From contig CANTUZ010000026.1 of NCBI GenBank assembly GCA_947846985.1, forward strand, positions 54,790,730 through 54,854,729: 64,000 nt of DNA, written 5' to 3'. This stretch comes from Fratercula arctica. Its lineage: Eukaryota; Chordata; Aves; Charadriiformes; Alcidae. The stretch's first letter is position 1, and every line of letters starts with the position of its first letter. Below the pieces are notes generated by a model, which had not been told where the DNA came from, made no database searches, and worked only from the letters and a program-made list of their open reading frames with translations. The position numbers and the translations under genes are program-made. Of this stretch, positions 38,801 through 49,700 are shown piece after piece.

Positions 38801-41800
38801 TCATTAACATGAAACTAGACATGGTCTCATACAAGATTAAATAATAATAATAATTGCTAAGATAGCTCTTAAATTTAGCAACTTTTCCATGAACAAGAGC
38901 AATATAAATCAACTGAAAATATGCAGCTGCTCAGAAGCCTTCCACCTGCTGTACTCCTTGCTTTTCTGAAATAGTGTTCATCAGTGTTAAGCAAGTAATG
39001 ATTTCACATTGAAAATAATTTTGAGACTGTATTACCAAGTCTAATAATACCAAACAATGATTCCGCTACAATCTTTCAGCACACTTAACCTGTAAATAGC
39101 ATTCCTTGCCAGACTGAAGAAATCATCTGAAAGCAGGGAAGAATTTGGGCAACAGTATGAATACTACACCTTACGGAAGATGGATGCAAACCTATCTGCA
39201 GAACTCAAAATGGTAGAAATAATCGTAAATGATTTGATATGATCATACGCAGTAATCAAACTGATAGGTTTAATGTATTAATAAAAATCTTAATTACACA
39301 GAAAAAAAGACCAAAACCATCTAAAGCTTTGTTTATTTGCCATTATTTGAAGGTTGGGGGGATTGAAAGTGAGGATACTAAGTGGTCTCTTTGCCAGGGA
39401 TCAGCAGGGTGGAGAAGGCAGCAGAGGGCCCCGTTGACTACTGACCACAGTTTGACTGACATCAAGGCATATAGGGGTCTCTAAAAAGAAATACTGAAAC
39501 AGAATATAACTCTCTTGAATTACTATGTGTAATATTGGAAGAATTCAAAGATTAAATACATATGAAATAAGTTTAAAACAATTAGGATTTCTTCCCTGAG
39601 CTGGAAAAAAAGATAACACATTTGTATTGTGACAGAGATCTTTTCATTTCTATCGCTTCCTCCACTGAAATTAAACATGGAAAAATACTGACTGAAAAGT
39701 AACAGTAAAAATTATTGACGAGAAAGTAACCTTGTTCATGGGAAACTCAATACCGACAGGTTTTTCTCATGTCAAAGAGACAACTGTTAACATGAATACA
39801 CACACAATTCTAGACAAATCTTAGTCTTACAGCTGGAATAGAAAGAAGTACCAAAGAACTCAAAAGTTTTCCATAAAAACTATTTTACATATTTCTATAC
39901 TAACGTAACAAGTGACAATCTCTAAACAATAATGTAAATAAATGTAAACACATGCACATGCACAAGCAATATGGGATAAACACATACTTCCCAGTTGATT
40001 GAAAGAAAACCAGACCCTTAATATATGTATAAAGGTTGCTGTAATGATGACCCCATAATCATTTATATAGCATTTATGTAAAGGAAGTAAAATCCAGTTG
40101 TTTTTATTTTGGATTGGAAAAATATCCCAAACTTCTTTATGAAAGGAATAAAAAATATCTTGACTGTTATAACAAAGTACCATCCCATAGCAAAGACATA
40201 CGTGGACCAGTGGGACATAGAGCAACTGTACAGGCTGACAGGCCTGCATCCTTCAGGTATTTTTTGCCATGAATGCCAGTTTGTTGATAACCTGAACATT
40301 TCAAAAGAGCTTTTGTCTAGGGAAAGCCATACAAAATGCTGATTTTAGTTGAGGTAGAAATAATATCTCAAAATAACAAAAATAAGCTTGCAAATAGGGT
40401 AATGCATTTTCTTGACCAATTTAGTAAAGGGTCCTGTTAGTACTGCTATTCTACCACATAACGTTATCTCTTAGCACACAGTTACAATACATGAGGTTAC
40501 CAAACTATTCAAATGGACGTTTTAGAAATGACCAATTGTCAACCATTTGAACAGTAGCCACATTCTACTCAAACAGGAGGAAACTGCTCCTCAGACTATA
40601 GAACAGCTGAATTCAGCCATGAGGGTGCACACACTCTCTGCCTGTGTTAAATGAAGAGGAAAGGATATATTTTTATGGCAAAGGTACTGCTGCAGGCAGG
40701 AGAAACATGACTGAGTCATAAAGGTTTCTGTGGTTACTCTTGAATCCCACAAGTAATATACCAATGAGTGGGTACAACTGAAGGTTAAAATGTCCATGTC
40801 TAAATATAAGTATAAAATAACAGCTTTTCTGTTCTTATTGCTATTATTGCTGGCCAACTGATCTGATTTTATTCACTCTTCTGAATTGGTTTTGTTTCCT
40901 GACTGAGCATATGAAACTGTAAACAAAAAAAATACAAAACCCTAACACAAAACGATGAAGAAGTTTGATGGTGAGTTAATATTTATGCACCACTGAACAT
41001 AGCACTAAATCCACCTCTCATCTTTTCAGAGCAGACCTCAGATGCCAGAAGTGAATGATGATCAGTGGCAATGCAGAAATATTGATCCACTCTGTATTCC
41101 TGTATTCCAAATGCTGTTATGCTAGATATCTACTATCAGTTATGTGCTGTAATAAAACAGATTTTATATTAACTTACTTAGATAATGGCAGAATTTTGTG
41201 CTATTTTGTTGTCAGTGTTGGCATTGAGAATTTTGTCTTAAAATCTCAGTGACAATAATTTGAGATCCATGACAAAATTGGAAGAATACATCAAAATTAA
41301 CATTCGGAAGTCAATACTCTAGACTGTGCAAAAAAAGCAGAATATCAGCTTATTTTGGTGCTCACATGTGGGAAACGGTTGGGAATTTCCCTGTAGATCA
41401 TTGAAAGGTTAGAGGAACTGGTCTTTTATCAAAGATATAGCAGAAAAAGGAAAGTGTAAATGCTCAAACTGAGGAAGATGGAAGGGTACACTCACTATAT
41501 TTTACTTTTTCCTGACAATCCATCTCTGACCACCACTGGAGACAAGACACAGTCACTTGGGTAGACATTTATTCTAACATAGTACAATCATTTTTATCTT
41601 ATCAAATCCAGTGGAATCCCTCAGAGATCTACAGAGGAATTTGTTTTGTTTAGAGTATTAGTAAACCACAGAATGGAGTGGCCTGGAAAAGCACATAGTA
41701 GTTTATGGTAAATAATAATAATGGTAATGAAAGCTGACTGAAGAACTGCAGGTTTTCATTTTGTACTCAATATATGATAGAATAGTAGATGAAATGTCTA

Positions 41801-42100
41801 CCTATATAATCCTGATCACGTGAACACTCAGATGGGGTTTAAATTAACAATTGTAGATCAGTAAAATGACACCAGAATCGCTGTGATTAGTCCTCTGAAA
41901 ATACTGTCTCTCTGCTCCAAGGTAGTCCAGAAGGCAAATATCAATTCAGGACATGTTCTCAGTCCTAGAGAAGGGAACTAATTAAATAGTTTTCTATTCC
42001 ACTAAGGTAGTGTTCACAATATTATATTTTATAGTTATTTCTACACATCTAACTGTATAGAGGTCTCATTCCTCCTCCTGCCCACGCAAAATGATATAAC
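35890..42100. other. AT-rich non-coding stretch with A25 tract
   Basis: A poly(A) run lies at 38470-38494. No exon, RNA gene or repeat family was recognised across 6.2 kb. A 129-codon minus-strand open frame at 39860-40249 is Cys/Tyr/Ile-rich with no known motif and overlaps another frame on the same strand; it is treated as chance. Confidence 0.6.
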
Positions 42101-42102
42101 AG

Positions 42103-44830
42103 AGAATCATAGGATCATAAAACGTCCTGAGTTGGAAGGAACCCACAAGAATCATTAAGTCCAACTCCTGACCCCACACAGGGAAACCTAAAAGGTAATC
42201 CATATATCTAAGAGCATCATCCAAACACTTCCTGAACACAGACATGCTTGGGACCATAACTGCTTCCCTGGTGAGATTGTTCTAGTGCTTTACTACCCTG
42301 TCAGTAAAGAACCTTTTCCTAATATTCAATCTGAACTTCCCTTGATGCAACTTTAAGCTATTGCCTCATATTTTGTCATGGGAGACCAGAGAGAAGAGAT
42401 CAGCACCTCCTTTTCCATTCACCCTCATGAGGATGTTGTAAACACCAATGGGGTCGTGCCTTAGTCTTATCTCCTCTAAGCTGAAGAAACCTAGTATCCT
42501 CAGCAGCTCCTCATAAGTCATGTTCTCTGATCCTTTCACCACCTCTGTTAATCTCCTTTACACACATTCTAATATTTTTTTATCCTACTTATATTGTGGA
42601 GCCCAAAACTGCACCCAGTACTCAAGATGATGCAGCACCAATGCTGAGTATACTGGGACAATCACTTCTTCTTACTGGTTAGGTATACTGTGGCTAATGC
42701 ACCTCAGGATAGGCTCGGCTCATTTGGCCTCCAGGGCATATAGTTGACTCACATTGAGTTTACCATCAATCAAAACCCCCAGATACCTTTCTGCAGGGCT
42801 GCACTCACAGCTCTTTATGTACATCCAGGATTACACCTCCTAGGTGTAGAATCTGGCCTTTGTCCTTCTTAAATTTCAAACTGCTAACGGGAATCAAAAG
42901 CTCCTTCTAATTTAGTACTATTGGCAAACTTACTTAGTGTACACTCAACTCTAGGTCATTGATAAAAATATTGAAGAGAATTGACCCTAAAATTGCACCC
43001 CTGGGGAACACCAATAGTGACTGGCTGCCAGCCAGATGTTAGCCCATTTATTACAACCGCTTGAGCCCAGTCCTGCAGCCAATTTTTCACTCATCATATT
43101 GTGTACATGTCTAGCTGTATGCTGGACATTTTGTCCAGAAGGATACTGTGACAAGCAGTATCAAAAGCTCTGCTAAAACAAACAAAAACCCCACATCCAT
43201 TGCCCTTTGTCCACTAACCTTGTTAAAGAAGGATAATGTTAGTAACGCATGACTTTCCCTTCATGAAGCCACGCTGGCATGACCGATAACTGCATTGTTT
43301 TTCAAGTGTTTTTCAATAACTCTTGGAATAATCTGCTTCATAATTTTACCGGGCAGTGAAGTGAGACTGACAGGCCTATAATTACCCAGGTCTTCTTGCT
43401 TGCCCTTCTTGAAAACTGGAATAACGTTTGCCAGCTTCCAGTTGACTGGGACCTCTCCAGATTCCCAAGACCTTTGATAAATGAGAGAAGTCTCGCGATA
43501 ACATTGGCCAATGCTTTCAGGATCCTGACCCATTGGTCTCCATAGACATATGTGCATTCAGTTGCAGCAGCAGCAAATCCCATAAAAGTTCAAAGTCAAC
43601 TGGGAGCTTATCACCCTCAGTTGCAGTCCTCCAACCCACGGCTCTGGAGGTCCCACAGCCCATCATTATGGTTAAAGACAGAGGCAAAGATGGCATAAAA
43701 TGTCTCTCCTTTATCTTCATCCCTCTTTGTGACCAAACTCAGCAAGTAACAGACTAATGTTTTCTTTAGTCTTCCTTTTGCCGTTAACAGTCTTGAAAAA
43801 GTCTGTTTTATTATCCACCACAGTACCGGGCAGCTTCAGCTCCAGCTGAGCTTTGACCATATGAATTTTGTCCCTACAGTGGTGACTAGCGTCTCTGTAG
43901 TCCTCCTGTGTAGCCTGATCTTGCTTCCAAAGTCCATACGCTTTCTTTTTGCTCCAAAGTTCCAGAAGGAGATCCCCGTTCAGCCAAGCTGGCCTTCTGT
44001 CCCACTTGCTTGACCTCTGACACCTTGGAATTGACTGCTCATGTGCTCTTGAAAGACGGCTCTTAAAAAGTGACCAGCTTTTATGGACTCCAACACCTTC
44101 AAAAGCAAATTCCCAGGGGACCATACTTATTAGTTCCTTGAGCAGCTGAAAGTCTGCTCTTCCAAAATCCAGGGTAGTAGGACTGCTGACAGCTTTTCTC
44201 ATATTGCCAAAGACTTTGCACTCAACCATTTTATGATCACTGTGGCCAAGACAGCCATCAATCACCACATCACCCATGAGACCATCCCTATTTACAGACA
44301 ACAAATCTAGGAGGCCACCTTTCCTAGTCAGCTCCCTTAGTACCTGTATTTAAAAGTTACCTTCAATGTGTTTCAGGAATTTTCTGGACCTGTTTGTGCC
44401 TGCGGTATGATAGTTGCAGTTGACATCTGGGGAGCTGAAGTTGCCTATAAGGACAAGGGCAACTAATCCAGAGATTTCCCTTAAATTCCTTACAGACTAA
44501 TACATCAATGTCACCATCTTAGTTGGGTGATCTATAATAGACTGCGGCAATACTATCCACTTTATGAGCTTTTCCCCTAATCCTTACCCAGAGGCTCTGA
44601 ACCATGTCATCTCCAGCTGCAGGCACTGTACAGTACAATCCTTCCTTTACATACAGTGCTACCCCTCTGCCTCACCTGCCCTGCCTGTCTCTCCTGAAGA
44701 GCCAATAACCGCCCATAGTATTCACCTCACAATAGCATAACTAATCATAGCATCCCAGTCAGAAGACTCTTCCCACCAAGTCTCAGTTATGTCTGAGCAG
44801 TTCTTCTCCCTGGGTGTACTTTCAACAGGC
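42103..44830 (-). mobile_element. Long CR1 LINE, reverse orientation
   Basis: The 3' tail lies at 42103-42170 (inverted AGAATCATAGGATCATA, then GTTGGAAGGAACCCACAAG). From there, moving up in coordinate, the minus strand encodes the RT domain and then the endonuclease domain of ORF2 in the expected order without large gaps. This makes it the longest LINE in the window, at about 2.7 kb or more. GC-richer sequence continues to about 45250. In it, a minus-strand CSKDDQLQEDTRMLR-like stretch (about 45080-45120) resembles the coiled-coil start of CR1 ORF1. That would imply a shortened ORF1 region, but this extension is only tentative. Confidence 0.93.
42890..44830 (-). pseudogene. CR1 ORF2 (endonuclease plus reverse transcriptase), broken
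   Basis: On the minus strand the endonuclease part shows DITETWWEESSDWD (about 44755-44795), VALYVKEGLYCTV, LVLIGN (near 44450) and LGHSDHKMVE (about 44220-44250). A 195-codon open stretch follows (43717-44304) with RRPAWLNGDLLLELWSKKKA and YGLWKQ. Then come SWESGEVPVNWKLANVIPVF and NYRPVSLTSLPGKI (43340-43480). The RT catalytic box near 42910-42930 reads FANSTKL instead of FADDTKL, so both catalytic aspartates are lost. There are several frameshifts and stops. The parent protein nicks DNA and primes reverse transcription; this copy cannot. Confidence 0.9.
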
Positions 44831-45250
44831 ATTCTCACTACTGCCCTCAGACACCAGCTGAAACCTTGGGCACCTTGCAACCAGAGACCTGGAAGACTGC
44901 ATGTTTCTTTGGGAGCTCTGGGTAGCTTCATAATTCCCAGTGAGTGCTAATACCACAGGGGTTGCAGAGGACGTAACTCTCTGCTGGGCTTGAGCTCCTT
45001 GTAGGGGAATTATGGCTGATATGTGGTCCTAGAGGCATGCGGTCTGGCTGGTGAAGCCACAGTCCCTCAGCATCCTGGTATCCTCCTGCAGTTGGTCATC
45101 TTTGCTGCATCTTCCCCACATAGAGCCCAAGGGCGTCAGGCCCAGAAACCTCTTTAGACAACACCCAGGTACCTCGCAAGACTTGCACTCCTCTCAGCAC
45201 CAGCAACTGCTGTTGCTGCTGCTAATGTTGATCTCCCACAGCTTACAGGT
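44831..45250 (-). other. Possible 5' extension of the CR1 element (ORF1 remnant)
   Basis: Base composition stays GC-richer than the flanks until about 45250. One minus-strand frame reads CSKDDQLQEDTRMLRDC, similar in style to the Cys-pair and coiled-coil start of CR1 ORF1. A CAG/CTG-rich cluster sits at about 45200-45225. The ORF1-to-ORF2 distance would be far shorter than in an intact CR1, implying an internal deletion. The region could equally be unrelated. Confidence 0.35.
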
Positions 45251-46004
45251 AAAAGGAGGCACCAAAAAAATGCAAAGGATGAGAAAATATTATTAAATGT
45301 CTTCTATTTGAAGAAAGATTAAATAATTGCTTTTAGGCTATAAGATTTTGCAATGCAAATCAGAGTTAAAGGAATTAAGGGACAACATTGTCACAAATTT
45401 TTGAATTTAATAATACTGAAATATCTCTTAAAAGGCATCACTAAGATTTAATTACTCCTCATTGCCTTAGGAATATATTTTCAGTATACTTAGTAAACAT
45501 TAGACATTTGTAAAAGGAATGGAGCCTACTGAACAGCTGGCCATCATTTCATACCTCTTGTACCATCGTTAGTTTGGTTTTATTCAAAAATGCACATTCA
45601 AAGGCATTCTAACTGTGTCCTGATTTTGAATTTAAATGTTTCCAAACCAAACTGCAAGGAAATAATTGCACCAATGTCCTTTTATTTGTTTTTTTTTTTT
45701 TTTTTTAACGAGATATTTTTAAGGCAAATAAATACTTTATTGCTAGCATTGAAACAGACAGAGCTTGCCTAAGAATTTGATTACTTGTACTGATTAGCAC
45801 TACAGTTGATTTACTGGCCAAAGCCTGCTTGAGAAAATGTTTTTTTTCCAGAACAAATAAGGTCAGGATTTTTGAAAAATACTTGCCAAAATGTGTGCCA
45901 AAGCGGGGACATCAAGGAGAAGGTAGGTTAGCTTGTAACTGATCAAAACTAAATGTACTTTACAGTGACTGAAAAAAACACATTTGTTTCAGGTTGCAGG
46001 CTTT
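45251..46004. other. AT-rich non-coding stretch with T18 tract
   Basis: A poly(T) run lies at about 45689-45706. Nothing else was recognised. Confidence 0.6.
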
Positions 46005-46058
46005 GGGGGGGTGGGGTTTTTTTTGGGGGGGGGGGGGGGGGGGGGGGGGGGTTTTTTT
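46005..46058 (+). repeat. Poly-G tract (27 G) within alternating G and T runs
   Basis: The order is G7, T, G4, T8, G27 (46025-46051), T7. An uninterrupted 27-base G run is rare and can form quadruplex structure. Its true length may be unreliable, because long poly-G is hard to sequence and polish. Confidence 0.9.
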
Positions 46059-46229
46059 CAGATCAGAGTGAAAATGTAACATTAAATTGTTAATATTTAG
46101 CAGATTGCTGCTACTGGACTAACTTCCTTTCTCCCAAATGAACACTTTTTAATTTTTTACATATCTGGTCCGAAACTTGTGATCTACAGCAAGATGCATG
46201 TAACTTTTGAACATTACGCTGTAGGTTCA

Positions 46230-46744
46230 TGTCCTAGTTTCAGCTGAGATGGAGTGAATTTTATTTCTAGTGGTTGCTATGTTTTCAGATTTGGTATGAA
46301 AGAAATGTCAATAATGCATATTGTTTTGATTATTACTAATTGATGTTTATATTGGTCAAGGACTTTTTTCAGCTTCCCATAGAAGTTTAGAGGGAGCATA
46401 GACAGAACAATAGAATGGCCAATGGAATATTCTGTACCATAGACATCATGCTTGGTATATAAGTGAGGGCTGGCTGGAGGACGGGGGAATCCATCATCTC
46501 TGCTCAGGTCAGGCTGTGAAACCAATTCACTGGGTGAGGAGAGTGACTTGTGTCTTGTATATTCTATTATTATTATTATCATCATCATCATCCTCCTTTT
46601 CCATTATTGTTCTATTAAACCCTCTTTATCTCAACCCACATGTGTTGTTTTTTTTTTCTTTTTCCGTCCTTTTCTCCCTCTTCTCCCTACCCTTCTCAGG
46701 GGAGAAGCGGGGTCCTACTTGCTGTCTGGGGTTAAACACCACCA
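46230..46744 (+). mobile_element. Full-length solo LTR of a widespread avian ERV family
   Basis: It begins TGTCCTAGTTTCAGCTGAGA and ends near GGGGTTAAACACCACCA. In order it carries AGGACTTTTTTCAGCTTCCC, a CCAATGGAATATTCTGTACC segment, a TATA box GGTATATAAG at about 46455-46464, the (ATT)n(ATC)n microsatellite typical of the family (46563-46591), a polyadenylation-like TATTAAAC at about 46612, and TTTATCTCAACCCAC. The flanking 5-mers GTTCA and CCTCA match at only 3 of 5 positions, so the target duplication has decayed or the ends are off by a few bases. There are no internal genes. Reverse-orientation fragments of the same family lie at 1.3 and 8.4 kb. Confidence 0.85.
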
Positions 46745-46769
46745 CCTCACAAACTCTCAAGGACAAGAG

Positions 46770-46796
46770 ATCAATCAATCAATCAATCAATCAATT
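46770..46796 (+). repeat. (ATCA)n tetranucleotide microsatellite
   Basis: About six to seven perfect ATCA units lie just downstream of the LTR end. Confidence 0.9.
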
Positions 46797-46799
46797 GGT

Positions 46800-49700
46800 T
46801 GTTTAATGGTTTCAGTTTTCCTTTGTTCAAAATAATAATAGACGTAATGATCATTTGTCTTTCCAGTTCTAACAGAAACAAGTTTCATAGTGTACTTGGT
46901 CTACAGTAAACCACTCTTTTGTATTACTGTAATTACAAACTACATGCTGGAACTATACATGGCAGCTTTCAAACACATATGCACTGAATAGCATGGTGTG
47001 GGTGGGAGACTACAGGCGAGCTTATTGTGAATAAATACTTTTTAAAAGATTGATGTGTTTGAACATCATGGCTTTCTCTGCAATAAGTGAGATCTTACAG
47101 AACAATGCAATGTGACTCTCTTAAGGAAATGTTTGCTAATTAAGTAAATCACTAAATAAAAAACAATCTTTCCTGTATAGCAAGATGAGTTAGACAAAAT
47201 AAAGGTATGGGATTTTCTGTAATTAACCAAACCATCATATAAATCAGTATTATTTTTTACTTTTCTGCTTTAAGTATAAGGCAATATTCACTGTGAGGTA
47301 ATTATTTTCTCCTGTGTGACAGATGTTTGCTGATTGATCTTTTACATACATATATATGAGACAGACTGCAAATACGTTTTTGCTTAAGGAAAACAAGATT
47401 TACTTTAATATATATGCTAGCTATCCCCAGTTTCTGTGGGTTAGAGACCACTATGTTTCCTGGCTTGACTACATTCACTATAGTGGGATCAGGATGCTGA
47501 CTGCTTGGCTGGGAGCACCCAATTTCTCCAAGGCAGACTGCCAACTAATCTGAAAAGCTTTATAACATACTACAAGGAAATGTCTTGCAGGTGACTTGTC
47601 TGCCTGTCAGCAGCTGTGTGACACTGCTGGAAGGGCACTGGAGAGGCATGGTGAAAATCATGCACATAATTGAGATTACTTCAGCTGAGATTAACTTTAA
47701 AAACAAAACAAGAACCTCAAAATAAAGCACGCACGAATTCCTCTCCTCAAGAAAGTTTCTAGTCCTGGAACAGCTGAATCCTGGTTGCCCATGCACACTT
47801 ACATCTAGGATTTTAGGAGTAGCAGGCCACCATCACCAAAACTATGTTTTCAAGATATCACCTTCTCAGCCTGCTCTTTACAGAGATCTCAAATGAAAAG
47901 TGTTCACCCCACTCCAGGAGCAGAGGCCTCTAATGTCTCTAAATTTTAAGTGCACAAATCAAGGTACAAATGATATTACATCACCTTGAACACAAACACA
48001 GGAATACTAAAACAGTGAACTAATGTTCTTTGTAGCACTGTGATAGCACAGCCAAACACAACATATAATGATTTTACACAAGAGTGTGAGCAATATGACC
48101 ACCTAAGCACAAGCAAGTGACAGGACCGCAAGATAAAGAACAAGGGAAGTACAAGGGATTGCAAATAGCTTGGACATCCTGCCAGTCATGCAAGCAGGGT
48201 GAGGAGCAGGACGAAGAACAACAGCAGTAGGAGCAATGGAGATATCACTTTTAAAAGGAAAAGGCAGCATAAAACACTGACAATGGCCAAAGAAGAAAGG
48301 AGACAGTCCACTTCTCATTTCTCTTATCAAAGAGCTCTGAAGCCTGATCAACTTGATCATGGAGACTAAGGATGATCAAATGTCACAGCCTTCTGCACTA
48401 ATTACACAGCATCATCTCTGAATAGTCACAACTGATTTAGGGTGTGGTTGCTAAAGACTGAGAGGTTTTTGTACGTAGTGCATATAGAGGGATAATGGTT
48501 AATAATGTGTGAGACCTATTTGCTAGCATGAAATGCACTAACAAACCAGTTTAGTCAAGCCTTGCCGTAAATTCTGAAAGAGGTCTGCTCTACCAGATTT
48601 ATAAACACTCCCATAGCAGCAGTCTAATTCAGTAATATACAGATCGATACTCGTGTGCACGCACACGGACACACAGCAGTCCAGTTCTTTTGAGCTGTTT
48701 CAGATAAGGCTGTTGTAAAATACAGTCAAAAAGCACCTGAAGTCAATTTTTGCTCCACCTTGAACCTTTCAGAGACTTGACTTCTCTATAACATTCTTAT
48801 TTAGAGATGAAAAACAAATTTCTTCTGATTATAGTTCTAAGGCAAATTTCATTAGCAACATTTTAATTTGGGGACCAATCACTACCAACCTACAGAATAA
48901 TGTATTCTTCCTCTGCTCTTTTAGAAGTTTATGTCAGTAAATCCATGGATTTTTTTATTTGATTCTAATCATAAATTCAGGAATACAACTACAGGAAAGT
49001 GCTCTGCACCCTTAGTTTACACTGTTGGATCAAATATGGAACAAGGGACATTCTGTTAAGATATCAAGGTATTTCTTCTACTCAAACTCCATGAAAGAAC
49101 AAATATTTTGATTTGTATGTAAAACATACAAAGCTAGTTAGCAGCTCTTATTAAAAAAATAAAATTTTAAAAAATAATAGATGTCATAGCTAAATTTCCA
49201 TTGTTGTAGAGGTAAATTATACTAGAACTACAGTATGAAGAATCAATCATATTTAAAATACTTCGAAGATTTTGCATCATCCTTCCCACTCTCAGTTCCC
49301 TGACAGATGAGTGATACTAAAGTAAAATATTGAATATAAATTATTTTCATGGCACCATGCCTTTCTAAAAGACAAATTAGTGCAGCTCCTAACTTTGTAA
49401 AAAGGTCTCTTTGGACAAGAAGTCTTGTTGTCTAGCAAATTTGTCATGCATCAGGTGCTTTCTTGCTGCAAACATCTGCAGAAAAAGCATACCAAAAGAT
49501 AATTCTTTTTCTCACTTCCAAGTACAGGAAAAACTAGTCAGTTGAGGACATTAGAAACAACTAGAACAGGCAATGCCTGGAAAACCGTGGTTTCATTTCC
49601 CCCAAGCTTAGATATAGCTTTTCAACATGATGTCTTATATAATAACTGGAAGAAAAATTAAAAAGTTTTGCATGTTTCATACAGAACAATGCTTTTAATG

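Noticed and set aside
39860..40249. 129-codon minus-strand open frame with hydrophobic, Cys/Tyr-rich product
   Set aside because: It overlaps other open frames and runs through ordinary AT-rich sequence. Apparent membrane-like stretches arise easily from such DNA.
46225..46749. Target-site duplication of the 46.2-kb LTR (GTTCA and CCTCA)
   Set aside because: Only three of five bases match, which is too weak to claim.
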